From: Priestia megaterium
Lineage (GTDB): Bacteria > Bacillota > Bacilli > Bacillales > Bacillaceae_H
Assembly (NCBI GenBank): GCA_008180335.1
Contig: VTEF01000002.1
Coordinates: 124,001-188,000, forward strand
Reading direction: 5' to 3'
DNA length: 64,000 bases
The notes below the pieces were generated by a model, which was given only the letters and a program-made list of their open reading frames with translations, ran no database searches and was not told the origin of the DNA. Shown piece after piece: positions 7,429-15,073 of the stretch (its first letter is position 1; every line of letters begins with the position of its first letter). Made by a program: the position numbers and the translations under genes.

Positions 7429-7457
7429 CCCTCAGGGGGGCGGTATGCCCTCAGGGG
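7429..7457. repeat. two direct copies of CCCTCAGGGG
   Basis: Copies at 7429-7438 and 7448-7457, in a short GC-rich island directly right of the T-poor tract. They may be binding sites. Confidence 0.5.
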
Positions 7458-7726
7458 CTGGTCTGGTGTGTTTAAAATATATGGACCATTTTTAAAACCT
7501 TTTATGGTAAAGCCTGGAATAAGTCTAACCAGCTACCACTAAAGCCACTAACTAATGTCGCTGATGGCGATTCTAAGCCAATTAACTTTTAATAGCTGGG
7601 TCATAGGGTTACTAGCTTTACTGTACAGGTAAGGGGGTGGTTAAGGTTTTAGCTAATTGAAAAGCAGCGATTCCCTTTTAAAAATTTTTGCGGTATTTTT
7701 CTATAACTTTTTAGGAGGCTACAGGC
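7458..7726. other. non-coding stretch with short repeats, possible origin-like region
   Basis: No gene. ACCAGCTA (about 7528) is partly mirrored by TAGCTGGGT (about 7593), and GCGATTC recurs. With the neighbouring T-poor tract and GC-rich repeats it could be a replication or transfer origin; this is speculation. Confidence 0.3.
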
Positions 7727-7790
7727 ACAAAAAAGAAGGGCTACACTATTACAGCCATTGTTAGCTGTGTTTAGCATAAGCCCTCTTTTG
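7727..7790 (-). terminator. terminator of the zinc-ribbon gene pair
   Basis: On the minus strand AAAAGAGGGCT pairs across an inner stem with AGCCCTTCTTTT and a T run. The stem overlaps the end of the 7761-8006 coding region. Confidence 0.55.
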
Positions 7791-8006
7791 TCGCCAGTTT
7801 CTTGTATGAACTTTATTACTCTTATTCCTACATTCCTTACAGTCGTTACGTTTACCCTGAAACCCTGTAGCTTTGTTTATAAAGCTGTAACTATCCTTAA
7901 TAGCTTTACACTTAGTACACTCTAAGAAAAGAGTTCCAATGTCGTCTTTATATGCTTTACGTCCTTTATGGCTAACAGCGTGTAAAGTAAGTGTTAAACC
8001 TATCAT
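7761..8006 (-). CDS. 81-aa zinc-ribbon-like protein
   Basis: Two CxxC pairs, 'LECTKCKAIK' and 'DCKECRNKSNK', about 33 residues apart form a likely zinc ribbon, followed by a very basic tail (HTRNWRQKRAYAKHS), which suggests nucleic-acid binding. Its start overlaps the upstream gene's stop by 4 bp (ATGA), so the two are translationally coupled. No family recognised. The pattern recalls phage-encoded small zinc proteins next to HNH nucleases, but no HNH motif is present. Confidence 0.65.
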   Translation of the reverse strand: MIGLTLTLHAVSHKGRKAYKDDIGTLFLECTKCKAIKDSYSFINKATGFQGKRNDCKECRNKSNKVHTRNWRQKRAYAKHS

Positions 8007-8449
8007 TGTGCCACTTCCTTACCTTGTTCTTTAGCTTGTTCTTTCGCCTGTTCCATTTCCTCTTTTACCTTGATATAGTGCATTACTAGAATATAGTTAA
8101 GCCCTAACTGTCTAGCCACACTTTTAGGCTGTACACCTTCCGCTAAATGCTGATCTAACTGTTTAATAGTGTTCTTAATATTAGACTTGCCTTTCCTTGC
8201 TTTATTGTTAGTGCTTACCTTAGCTAACCTTTCGCCTGATTGATCACCGTAAGGCATATTACAAGCGTGTTGCTGGTGTGCCTGTCCTACCATGTTGCTA
8301 GGCTTACCAAAGAAAGTTACATGACAGCTAGAACATTGAAAAACCATTGTAGAGTGATCATTTACATAGTTAGTTAAAGGTATAACAGCACCGCTATAAA
8401 CCTCTTTTAATTTAGTTTCAAACTGTGATCTATTAACTGAGTTACACAT
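8003..8449 (-). CDS. 148-aa zinc-finger and helix-turn-helix protein
   Basis: The N-terminal part has 'FQCSSCHVTFFGKPSN' and 'AHQQHACNMPYG', a plausible CCHC/CCHH zinc site. A middle segment, 'LDQHLAEGVQPKSVARQLGLNYILVMHYI', looks like a helix-turn-helix. The C-terminus ends in EQAKEQAKEQGKE repeats, probably helical. The Shine-Dalgarno AAGGGG lies eight bases before the ATG. It forms a leftward pair with the 81-aa protein. A DNA-binding regulator is a fair inference; the family is unknown. Confidence 0.65.
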   Translation of the reverse strand: MCNSVNRSQFETKLKEVYSGAVIPLTNYVNDHSTMVFQCSSCHVTFFGKPSNMVGQAHQQHACNMPYGDQSGERLAKVSTNNKARKGKSNIKNTIKQLDQHLAEGVQPKSVARQLGLNYILVMHYIKVKEEMEQAKEQAKEQGKEVAQ

Positions 8450-8481
8450 ATTGTTAGCCCCTTTTAGAGTAATTTTGACAA

Positions 8482-8521
8482 TAAAAAACAGATCACTAGT
8501 TATTAACTGGTGATCTGTTTA
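8482..8521 (-). terminator. strong terminator/palindrome after the 49-aa gene
   Basis: AACAGATCAC and GTGATCTGTT flank a CAGTTA/TAACTA centre, then TTTTTTATT on the minus strand. Almost the whole 33-bp element is palindromic. Confidence 0.8.
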
Positions 8522-8652
8522 ACTTCTTTTACCTTTTCTAGTTGCCTTACAGCCATACCTAATTTAAAAGCCTGTTCAGGTGTAAGCTGTTTAACCTTTT
8601 CCAACTTTTCACCGTTAGCGACAGCCTCTATAAACTCTTTATCGAACCTCAC
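8503..8652 (-). CDS. 49-aa hypothetical protein
   Basis: GTG start with AAGGAC about nine bases upstream. The sequence begins (M)RFDKEFIEAVANGEKLEKV, and the segment 'FDKEFIEAVANGEK' resembles 'FNKELVKALANGDK' at the start of the next upstream protein (8679-9032). The two probably arose from one another or share a domain. Its stop lies inside the terminator stem. No function is evident. Confidence 0.5.
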   Translation of the reverse strand: MRFDKEFIEAVANGEKLEKVKQLTPEQAFKLGMAVRQLEKVKEVKQITS

Positions 8653-8678
8653 TTTATCACGTCCTTAATAGCTTTTAA

Positions 8679-9032
8679 TTAGCGTCTGTCATTCATAGAA
8701 AGTCCAGCCCTTGCCCTTGCAACCTTTGCTTTAATTTCCTTTTCTAAATGTTCCTGACGGATCTTCTCACGAAGTTCATCAGCCTCACGTAAACGCTTAT
8801 TACGTTCTGCTAAAGCGTTCCCTAGTTCGTCCTGTTCTTCCTGTGTTACTTTCTTTTGTTCATATAGAGAAAAACCACTATCCATAGGAACTATATTTTC
8901 ATCACGTCTTAGCTGATCTACAGCAGTACCCAAAGCCATACGAACTGTTAACGGTAAATCCTTTATTTGTTCCTGTGCCTCTTTATCTCCATTAGCTAAA
9001 GCCTTTACTAATTCCTTGTTAAATTCACTCAT
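8679..9032 (-). CDS. 117-aa hypothetical protein with C-terminal coiled coil
   Basis: The N-terminal 45 residues (EFNKELVKALANGDKEAQEQ...) resemble the neighbouring 49-aa protein. The C-terminal half (QEEQDELGNALAERNKRLREADELREKI) is a highly charged helix, ending in a basic ARARAGLSMNDRR tail. It lies in the leftward small-gene operon behind the Xre regulator. No family recognised. Confidence 0.6.
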   Translation of the reverse strand: MSEFNKELVKALANGDKEAQEQIKDLPLTVRMALGTAVDQLRRDENIVPMDSGFSLYEQKKVTQEEQDELGNALAERNKRLREADELREKIRQEHLEKEIKAKVARARAGLSMNDRR

Positions 9033-9068
9033 AGTTAAAAACCACCTTTGTTTTATTTTGTTTGATTA

Positions 9069-9347
9069 TTACTTAAATCCACGCTTTTCACGTTGTTCTA
9101 AAATGCCTCTTATTGCTAGAAGATCACCATTTGTAACTTTAAGTTTCTTACATGCCTGTTTTAGTCGTTCATGGTAGTAAGGGGTGAAATGAATTAGCCC
9201 ATTTTCTAAACGTGAAATGGTTGTATCATTCATTCCCATGTATTTAGCCATGTCCTTTAACGTCAGGTTTCTAAGTAATCTCACTTGTTTTAAATAGCGT
9301 TCATCAAAGTTGTAATCGTGATTGTAAGCACCACGCTTATTTTCCAT
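9069..9347 (-). CDS. Xre-family helix-turn-helix regulator
   Basis: 92 aa from the ATG at 9347, which has AAGGAAGGTG close upstream; a GTG three codons earlier is less well placed. 'LTLKDMAKYMGMNDTTISRLENGL' is a clear XRE DNA-binding motif. It leads the leftward operon of small genes that runs to 8482 and is a likely immunity or copy-control type regulator for the right part of the element. Confidence 0.85.
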   Translation of the reverse strand: MENKRGAYNHDYNFDERYLKQVRLLRNLTLKDMAKYMGMNDTTISRLENGLIHFTPYYHERLKQACKKLKVTNGDLLAIRGILEQREKRGFK

Positions 9348-9662
9348 TCTTTTCACCTTCCTTACCTCAATAAAGTTGTATCAGCAGTAAATAAAAAAGG
9401 CATGGCAAAAGCCAGACCTTAATCACTAGGAACCCCAAAATGTCATTATTAACCGTAGGAAAGACATAAAAGCCGTTAAGCCTGTTTAACTTTCCCTTAC
9501 TCTATAGTTCATGGGATTGAACGGATTACTGGTAGATATGAAAAGTTTTTTAAAAAGTTAAATGTAAATGTCCTATTCCTGTCCTTAATTGTAAGTCCCT
9601 TTGTGTAGGGGTTATCTGACAACCCCTAACATTCATACACTGAATTAAGGACGGTGAACAGC
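9348..9662. other. regulatory stretch before the right-end small ORF
   Basis: No gene. It contains the 10-bp inverted repeat and hairpin described separately (9581-9652) and probably the Xre gene promoter. Confidence 0.5.
9581..9652 (+). promoter_or_regulatory. inverted repeat that masks the ribosome site of the right-end ORF, with a sigma-E-like -10
   Basis: GTCCTTAATT (9581-9590) is the perfect complement of AATTAAGGAC (9643-9652), which contains the AAGGAC ribosome site of the ORF at 9663. An inner hairpin AGGGGTT/AACCCCT sits at 9607-9627. CATACACT at 9634-9641 matches the sigma-E -10 consensus CATACANT, with no clear -35. A transcript starting there would lack the left arm. Confidence 0.5.
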
Positions 9663-9776
9663 ATGAAGAATACTGTCATAGAAGTAAATAAACCCGATCT
9701 GATTAAATTCGCTAAGGCGATTATAGACCTTCATAAAAAGCAAACTAACACGACTAGCGGGGAAAAATCCTGCTAG
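9663..9776 (+). CDS. 37-aa protein at the right end of the element
   Basis: ATG with AAGGACGGTGA upstream and TAG at 9774. The peptide begins MKNTVIEVNKPDLIKFAKA and is small and basic, with a helical middle. It is the last gene before the kamA junction and is followed by a terminator that shares its final codons. Its ribosome site is held in a long inverted repeat. It is an alternative candidate for the directionality factor. The assignment rests on position and size only. Confidence 0.5.
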   Translation: MKNTVIEVNKPDLIKFAKAIIDLHKKQTNTTSGEKSC

Positions 9777-9786
9777 TCTTTTCTTT
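9751..9786 (+). terminator. terminator at the element end
   Basis: ACTAGC(GGG)-loop-(TCC)TGCTAGT followed by CTTTTCTTTTG. It isolates the kamA remnant from element transcription. Confidence 0.75.
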
Positions 9787-9794
9787 TGTTTTCT

Positions 9795-9840
9795 ATACAT
9801 CATATAAAAAACACAGTACCTACTTTTGTAGTGGATGCTC
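9795..9840. mobile_element. inferred right attachment junction (attR-like) in kamA
   Basis: To the left the sequence is element DNA; from 9816 (GTA CCT ACT TTT) the frame reads conserved KamA sequence. A short dyad CTAC-TTTT-GTAG is centred at 9825/9826 and could flank the crossover dinucleotide. The exact core cannot be fixed without the left junction, which is outside the window. Confidence 0.6.
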
Positions 9841-10223
9841 CTGGAGGCGGCGGAAAGATTTCGTTGCAGCCTAATTATTTGATTAGTCAAAGTGCTGACA
9901 AAGTGGTGCTGCGTAACTTTGAAGGTGTCATTACTACTTATCCAGAGCCTGAAAATTATGTGCCAGGCAGAGCAGATGACTATTTTGCTTCGATTTATCC
10001 AAATGCCTCACAGAAAGACTCAGTTATTGGAATTGCAGGTTTAATGAATGATACGCAATCTAACCTTATCCCAGAAGGTTTAGGAAGGGTAAGCCGACGA
10101 AGAAAGTATGAAGCAAATGTGAATCATACTAGTTTGAAAGATAAAAGAGAAAAACGGGATGAATTAAAAGAAAAGAAATTTAAAGCACAATTGAAAAAAG
10201 AGAACGATTCCGCTTCATCTTAA
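9816..10223 (+). pseudogene. kamA: lysine 2,3-aminomutase, 3' fragment interrupted by the element
   Basis: The frame from 9816 reads [14 protein letters not shown], then '[20 protein letters not shown]' and a C-terminal '[16 protein letters not shown]' tail, which is the C-terminal third of KamA (a radical-SAM, PLP enzyme converting lysine to beta-lysine). The radical-SAM CxxxCxxC cluster and most of the barrel are missing; they should lie left of the element. An apparent TTG at 9786 adds ten element-derived codons and has no ribosome site. In B. subtilis kamA belongs to a mother-cell sporulation operon. This is a reversible interruption if the recombinase can excise the element, otherwise a dead fragment. 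Confidence 0.88.
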
Positions 10224-10236
10224 GGAGGTCTGGTGA

Positions 10237-10515
10237 ATGAGGGTACAGTGTGCATGGTGTGAAGAAGAAAAAGCTGTGCAAACAACAAATACAGCTTTTT
10301 GGGAACTTCCTGATGGAACAAGAAGCATTGAAATTACCGATGTCCCTTGTGTAAGCTGTTCAGCTTGTGGCATCTCTTATCAAGAAGAAGAGGTGATTGA
10401 AGAAATTGAAACACAGCTTCTATTAATTGATACAAAAATACTATCAGTTACCACTTCATATGATGAATTGTTAAAGATGCCCCGGTTATTAAAGAGAAAT
10501 TATTTTAAATTTTAA
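10237..10515 (+). CDS. yokU: YokU-type zinc-finger protein
   Basis: 92 aa. 'MRVQCAWCEEEKAVQ' and 'DVPCVSCSACGISYQEEE' supply two Cys pairs, followed by an acidic helix, the plan of the YokU/YgiT-type zinc-finger family. AAGGAGGTC lies upstream of the ATG, only 13 bp after kamA, so it was probably co-transcribed with kamA before the insertion. Function unknown. Confidence 0.75.
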   Translation: MRVQCAWCEEEKAVQTTNTAFWELPDGTRSIEITDVPCVSCSACGISYQEEEVIEEIETQLLLIDTKILSVTTSYDELLKMPRLLKRNYFKF

Positions 10516-10517
10516 CT

Positions 10518-10556
10518 AAAAGGCGCTATAAGTATGTTGCTTATAGCGCCTTTTAC
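10518..10556 (+). terminator. terminator after yokU
   Basis: AAAAGGCGCTATAAG-7 nt-CTTATAGCGCCTTTT. Confidence 0.85.
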
Positions 10557-10570
10557 TGAAAAGAGTACAT

Positions 10571-11404
10571 TTATTGTACATTACGCAATTGTTTATAAGC
10601 TTTTGATAATCGCTGGGTAATTGGACGAGTAAGAGGTAAGACTGCTTGATCGATTTTAGCGACAGGTAAAATACCAATGGATGTACTAGTAACGAATACT
10701 TCGTCTGCTTCTTTTAAAAAGGCCATTGTCATATGCTGTTCACGGACTGGAATGTCATGATCATGCGCGCACGACATCACATTCGTACGAGTGATGCCGC
10801 AAAGAATGTGCTTAGTCGCTGGTGTCGTATACAATGTCCCGTTTTTTACAGCAAAAACATTGCTGCTTGACCCTTCTGTTATGTAGCCGTTTTTTACGAG
10901 GATGGCCTCTTTACAGCCTTTTTGAGCTGCAGCTTGTTTAGCTAAAATATTAGGCAATAAATTAAGAGATTTAATATAACAATTAGCCCATCGTTCATCT
11001 TCTAAAAGCATTGTTGAGATTCCTTCTTCATATGCTTGTTCAGGTATTTGACGAGGGTTGCGAATTGTGAGCGAAAGCTGAGCATCAGTATCTGGAAACA
11101 AATGATTTCGTGGTGCGATACCGCGGGTTACTTGCAGATAAATATCTGCTTCTTGAAGTTCTGACTTTGCAATACCTTCTTGAATAATCGTTTCAAGTTC
11201 AGTACGAGTGATCGGAAGTTTAATAAATAGGGCTTTTGCACTTCGCTCCAGCCGATCTAAATGCTGATTTAACAAGAATGGTTTTCCATCATAAACTCTA
11301 ATAAATTCATAGACACCATCTCCGAATTGATGACCTCTTTCATCGATTGGTATCACGTTTTCGTTAATATCTCTAAACTTTCCATTATAATATCCTAACT
11401 CCAT
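10571..11404 (-). CDS. dat: D-amino-acid (D-alanine) aminotransferase
   Basis: 277 aa, class IV PLP aminotransferase. Lys145 in 'CYIKSLNLLPN' is the PLP Schiff-base residue and Glu177 in 'YITEGSSSN' supports the pyridine nitrogen; both positions match the Bacillus enzyme. The N-terminal 'DERGHQFGDGVYE' is also typical. The reaction is D-alanine + 2-oxoglutarate to pyruvate + D-glutamate, supplying D-Glu for peptidoglycan. The ATG has AAGGGAG upstream. Single gene facing the yokU terminator. Confidence 0.93.
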   Translation of the reverse strand: MELGYYNGKFRDINENVIPIDERGHQFGDGVYEFIRVYDGKPFLLNQHLDRLERSAKALFIKLPITRTELETIIQEGIAKSELQEADIYLQVTRGIAPRNHLFPDTDAQLSLTIRNPRQIPEQAYEEGISTMLLEDERWANCYIKSLNLLPNILAKQAAAQKGCKEAILVKNGYITEGSSSNVFAVKNGTLYTTPATKHILCGITRTNVMSCAHDHDIPVREQHMTMAFLKEADEVFVTSTSIGILPVAKIDQAVLPLTRPITQRLSKAYKQLRNVQ

Positions 11405-11548
11405 CGCTTCTTTCTCCCTTCAACCTTTACAAATTTGTATAGTCAAACGTTAACATAAAATTCATTAAAATAAAAATATTTGCTTTGTTCTAATTGCTAG
11501 TTAAGTGAAAAAGTAACGATTCTTAAATTTTACACAAGATTTAAATAT

Positions 11549-11580
11549 AAAAAACGCATCTCTTAAGAGATGCGTTTTTG
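11549..11580 (-). terminator. terminator of the acyltransferase gene
   Basis: AAAAACGCATCTC-TTAA-GAGATGCGTTTTT just past the stop of the leftward gene; symmetric, so usable in both directions. Confidence 0.85.
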
Positions 11581-11589
11581 TAATAGTAA

Positions 11590-12636
11590 TTATGATAAAG
11601 TTCGTTTGAAGGCCAGAGAAAATTTCTTTATTGCTTTTTTGGGTGTAATAAACTGAACGACTAATTTTATGCTAGTAATAAGCCATTCTACAATGCGGCT
11701 TCCTAATAATACGGTTACTAAAATAGAAATAGCCGTTAAGACAATAATTCCCCATGAATTTGCGTCTAAGCTTTTTGAAAACTCGGTTGTGAAAAACCAT
11801 TTTAAAATAAACCCATGAAGCAAATATACATATAGCGAACGCTGCCCGATGCTTGTTAAAGCGAACGGACGAGTAGGGATTAATGCCATGAAAGCAAATG
11901 ACACAATAAAAGCAATTGCATAATGCGACAGCCGCATAAAAAACTCGGCTACATTGTCATACGTGTTTGTTCCGTACAGCATATCTGTGTAGGCAGTGTC
12001 ATCTAAGAAATAATAACTGCCGATTAATGCTACAAGCAAGATAACAGATGCAATTACTCGATTGCGCGCCGTTAATAAATTTGTAAACGGCTCTTCTCTT
12101 TGAGATAAATAATAACCTAATAAGAAAAATGGAAAAAACACCAACATGCGACTGATGCTTAAGACTTTTTCAAAGCCATCAATGTCAACAAAACCAATGC
12201 CAACTCCTAATCCGATTGACACAGCCATGCTGATCCACATCGGAAACTTAGCAAAGGATGGTAGCATTAGCTTCCAAAAAACTAAGCTCAATAGAAACCA
12301 CATAGCCCAGCGTGGAACCAAATATTGTAGCGTGTAAGTTTCATCTGTATATAGCACGCTGTAATACAAAGTATAGATGGTTTGAAAAGCGAGATAAGGG
12401 AGTGCGACTTTTGTGAATATTTTTTTATAGTATCCTTTTTTATGAAAGTTTTTTGAGAAATATCCTGCTAGTAAAATAAATACTGGCATATGAAAAATAA
12501 AAATAAAGTGATAAATGGACAGCATCCCATCACTATCTGTTCGATAAGGGGATATCATATGTCCGAACACAACCAAAAAGATTAATACGAATTTAGCGTT
12601 ATCAAAATATGCGTTTCGTGTATTCATAGTATTCAT
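11590..12636 (-). CDS. acyltransferase-3 family integral membrane protein
   Basis: 348 aa with about ten membrane segments. The N-terminal 'RNAYFDNAKFVLIFLVVFGHMISPY' carries the family His near residue 26, and 'HMPVFILLAGYFSKNF' is the second conserved block. These enzymes move acyl groups to extracellular glycans; OatA and WTA or exopolysaccharide O-acetylases share the fold, but the extracellular SGNH domain of OatA is absent. Two ATGs (12636 and 12627) are possible; the second has better spacing from AAGGA. Substrate unknown. Confidence 0.82.
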   Translation of the reverse strand: MNTMNTRNAYFDNAKFVLIFLVVFGHMISPYRTDSDGMLSIYHFIFIFHMPVFILLAGYFSKNFHKKGYYKKIFTKVALPYLAFQTIYTLYYSVLYTDETYTLQYLVPRWAMWFLLSLVFWKLMLPSFAKFPMWISMAVSIGLGVGIGFVDIDGFEKVLSISRMLVFFPFFLLGYYLSQREEPFTNLLTARNRVIASVILLVALIGSYYFLDDTAYTDMLYGTNTYDNVAEFFMRLSHYAIAFIVSFAFMALIPTRPFALTSIGQRSLYVYLLHGFILKWFFTTEFSKSLDANSWGIIVLTAISILVTVLLGSRIVEWLITSIKLVVQFITPKKAIKKFSLAFKRTLS

Positions 12637-13054
12637 CTTTCCTTAATGTATGTTGATGTATACCTCTAATCAACAAATTTTTGTAATGACTCTTTCATTA
12701 GGAGATTAAAACATGAATTTAACTATTTTGCAATTACATTTTCAAGCGTAAAATGTGTCGAAATCAATGTTTTGTCATAAAATCGAATCGTTTTTGTCAT
12801 ATTTTTTATGGAAACAGCTGAAATAGTTGATATCATCACTATTTTTCTTTACTATAAGTTTCAATACTAGATGGAAAATGTAATGATAATGTAACATTTA
12901 TCAGAATAAATTCCGGCTTCTTCGACAGCTTTTTTGCTTTTACACAATCGAGCATAATATAGAAGAGAAAGTGAGTTAGTTAATGTTCTAGTTATTTTCA
13001 ACGTTTGCAACAGCTAGTAGTATTACAAACATAATCGCAATAGGGGGAATAGAT
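12637..13054. other. intergenic between divergent genes, no gene seen
   Basis: AT-rich. It should hold the promoters of the leftward acyltransferase and rightward yozE. I see no riboswitch or repeat. Confidence 0.5.
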
Positions 13055-13270
13055 ATGAAATCATTTTATCATTACATGATGAAATTTCGCTTTAACGCAA
13101 AAGAAGATCCTATTGGTGAACTTGCCCGTTTTCTTTATGAAGACCACAGCTTTCCCAAAAATGCGAAAAATTATCATGAAATCAGTTCTTATTTGGAATT
13201 AAATGGTCAATATTTAATAAGTATGTCTGTGTTTGATGAAGCATGGGAATTGTATCAAAGTAACAGCTAA
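13055..13270 (+). CDS. yozE: YozE family (UPF0346) protein
   Basis: 71 aa. 'MKSFYHYMMKFRFN', 'FLYEDHSFPKNAKNYHEISSYLELN' and 'MSVFDEAWELYQS' match B. subtilis YozE throughout, a small all-helical SAM-like fold of unknown role. AATAGGGGG is upstream. The gene is followed by a strong terminator. Confidence 0.93.
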   Translation: MKSFYHYMMKFRFNAKEDPIGELARFLYEDHSFPKNAKNYHEISSYLELNGQYLISMSVFDEAWELYQSNS

Positions 13271-13307
13271 CTTATGCTATTCCATTCTTGTTCTATGCAC
13301 AAACATA

Positions 13308-13351
13308 AAAAACCAAGCTATTTGAGGTTACTCAATTGGCTTGGTTTTTTT
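13308..13351 (+). terminator. terminator after yozE
   Basis: AAAAAACCAAGC-loop-GGCTTGGTTTTTTT. Confidence 0.85.
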
Positions 13352-13505
13352 ATGGATGTTTTCATCATTTTCATCCGATGAAAGCGTTAAAAAAATGATT
13401 GGATTTAAGGCTTGACTGCCAGAATGTTGCACTTCCGCTTTCTTGATTGCTGCATATACTATTGTAACTTTTCAGTAGGTGTGAGTTTAACAAGGGGGTG
13501 CGACG

Positions 13506-14192
13506 ATGGCAGGAAAGAAAAAGCCAAAGTATAGTATTGGTGACACAGTCATTGTAACGATATACGGGACCGTTGGCACCATTACAGATATAAAAGTGAT
13601 GGATGGAACCTTTGTATATGAAGTTAACCATAAAGAAGGCCTTTTTTTGGAAGATACAATTGAACTGCTAGAAGATTATGACGGACAAATCTTAATACAA
13701 GAAAGAGTCGAGCTTGAGTATAAATTTTTCTTTGGTGATATTGTTCAAGTTTTTAACTATGGAAAAGAATTATTTAAGGTCATTGGAATTCGCACAGAAA
13801 TTTGGCGATACAAAGAAGATTCATGGGAAGATATTATCTATGAATTATCTCGTGTTACCGATGGAGAATGGCTAGAAGCAAGTGAAGAAGAGCTTATTCT
13901 CGTAACTCCTCATGAGGAAGCAGAAAACTATGTACAAAATGTTGAGATGCTGTATTTAGGGAAAGAAATTAAAAAGACGGAGTTGCTACCAACTATGAAA
14001 AAACAAAATGGGCATGAAAAAGAAGAGTTGAAATTAACTAAAGAAAAAAATGAAATAATCAACGGTTTGCTTGATGTCTATAACGATTACAAATTTTTAT
14101 ATGAAATGTTTAAGGATGAAGAATACATTGAAGTGATGAATCTCGTGTTAAAGCATTTACACAAAATTTCCAAATCTGAACATGGGAAATAA
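13506..14192 (+). CDS. yodN: YodN-like protein of unknown function
   Basis: 228 aa, soluble and acidic. The N-terminal 60 residues (YSIGDTVIVTIYGTVGTIT, then YEVNHKEGLFLEDTIELL) look like an SH3/KOW-type beta barrel, and a second similar unit starts near residue 75 (FFFGDIVQVFNYG). The C-terminal 80 residues are helical. The symbol comes from position: the next genes are yozD, yodM, yodL and deoD as in B. subtilis. GGGGGTGCGACG precedes the ATG. Confidence 0.65.
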   Translation: MAGKKKPKYSIGDTVIVTIYGTVGTITDIKVMDGTFVYEVNHKEGLFLEDTIELLEDYDGQILIQERVELEYKFFFGDIVQVFNYGKELFKVIGIRTEIWRYKEDSWEDIIYELSRVTDGEWLEASEEELILVTPHEEAENYVQNVEMLYLGKEIKKTELLPTMKKQNGHEKEELKLTKEKNEIINGLLDVYNDYKFLYEMFKDEEYIEVMNLVLKHLHKISKSEHGK

Positions 14193-14486
14193 CAAACATA
14201 CAAAAATCTGCCTAGAAAATGTAGACTGATTGGAAGAAACGCAACGATGGATCATTTTCTAGATGGATTTTAATAGAAACATAGTTGGACGAGTCTTGCA
14301 AATATACAGCAGCAATAAGATATGAACCTATAATAAAAGCTTTTAAATTTTAGACATACTCTCTTATACGAAAACATAGAAGTATATAAAGTGAAATTCT
14401 AACTGGCAAGTTTTAGTTAGCTATTTCACTATTTGCGAGCTTTTTAAGCTACGCTCACCCTTTTACAAGGGATAAGGAGTGATATT

Positions 14487-14654
14487 GTGAAAGAAATCGA
14501 AGTAGTGATTGATACAGAAGAAATTGCGGAGTTCTTTTACAATGAATTAGTGAAGCGGGGATATGCTCCTGCTGAAGAAGAACTCGGGGAGTTAGCAGAT
14601 ATTACATTTGATTACTTAATTGATAAATGTATTATCGATGAGCAGGAAGAATAA
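14487..14654 (+). CDS. yozD: YozD-like small protein
   Basis: 55 aa from GTG 14487 with AAGGAGTGA upstream. It begins KEIEVVIDTEEIAEFFYNEL and continues with KRGYAPAEEELGELADITFDYL, which matches B. subtilis YozD closely. It is an acidic small helical protein of unknown role between yodN and yodM in both species. Confidence 0.85.
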   Translation: MKEIEVVIDTEEIAEFFYNELVKRGYAPAEEELGELADITFDYLIDKCIIDEQEE

Positions 14655-15073
14655 AACGTTATCTATGCCTCCATTCAAACATGTAACATAGTCAAACAAT
14701 CATGTTATTTTTTCTAGACTTAATCGGCTGTCAGCCCTCTTGCTGGGTTGACGCCATCTGCGTATGTGAGTCTATATAGGTGGATAGAAGGTGTCTTTCT
14801 TGACTGCTTGTATAATTCCCAGTATCAGAACACAAGCAAAAAAACTAGTGTTTGTAAGAATGACAAACTCGGCAGGTCTCAATCAACAATCAGCTGAAGG
14901 GAATCTTTTACTAATAGATAATTTCAAATCATTAAAACATATTGATAGAGCAGAAAGTAAATAGAAGTACTATACAGTTATTAACTCATCGCGACAAGCA
15001 TGATTATGTAACGACGGGGAGACTCGTCGTTTTGTTGTATGTTTAAATAATTTTAGAAATGATGTTATGCTGA
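14655..15073. other. intergenic, hairpins only
   Basis: GTCAGCCC (14730-14737) pairs with GGGTTGAC (14745-14752), and AACGACG/CGTCGTT with TTG after it at 15010-15036 looks like a terminator. A 36-codon frame near 14861 lacks a ribosome site. A small RNA ending at 15036 is possible but not supported further. Confidence 0.4.
15010..15036 (+). terminator. terminator-like hairpin without an obvious gene
   Basis: AACGACG-8 nt-CGTCGTT followed by TTGTTG. Confidence 0.5.

Noticed and set aside
7181-7457. CRISPR array
   Set aside because: The repeats here are too short and irregular, with no spacer pattern; no cas genes are present.
7095-7475. ORFs on both strands across the T-poor tract (Cys/Val-rich on minus, Thr/Arg-rich on plus)
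   Set aside because: They arise from the biased base composition; no ribosome sites and no protein-like pattern.
9786-9815. TTG start giving KamA fragment an N-terminal extension
   Set aside because: The ten codons are element DNA without a ribosome site; the kamA homology begins at 9816.
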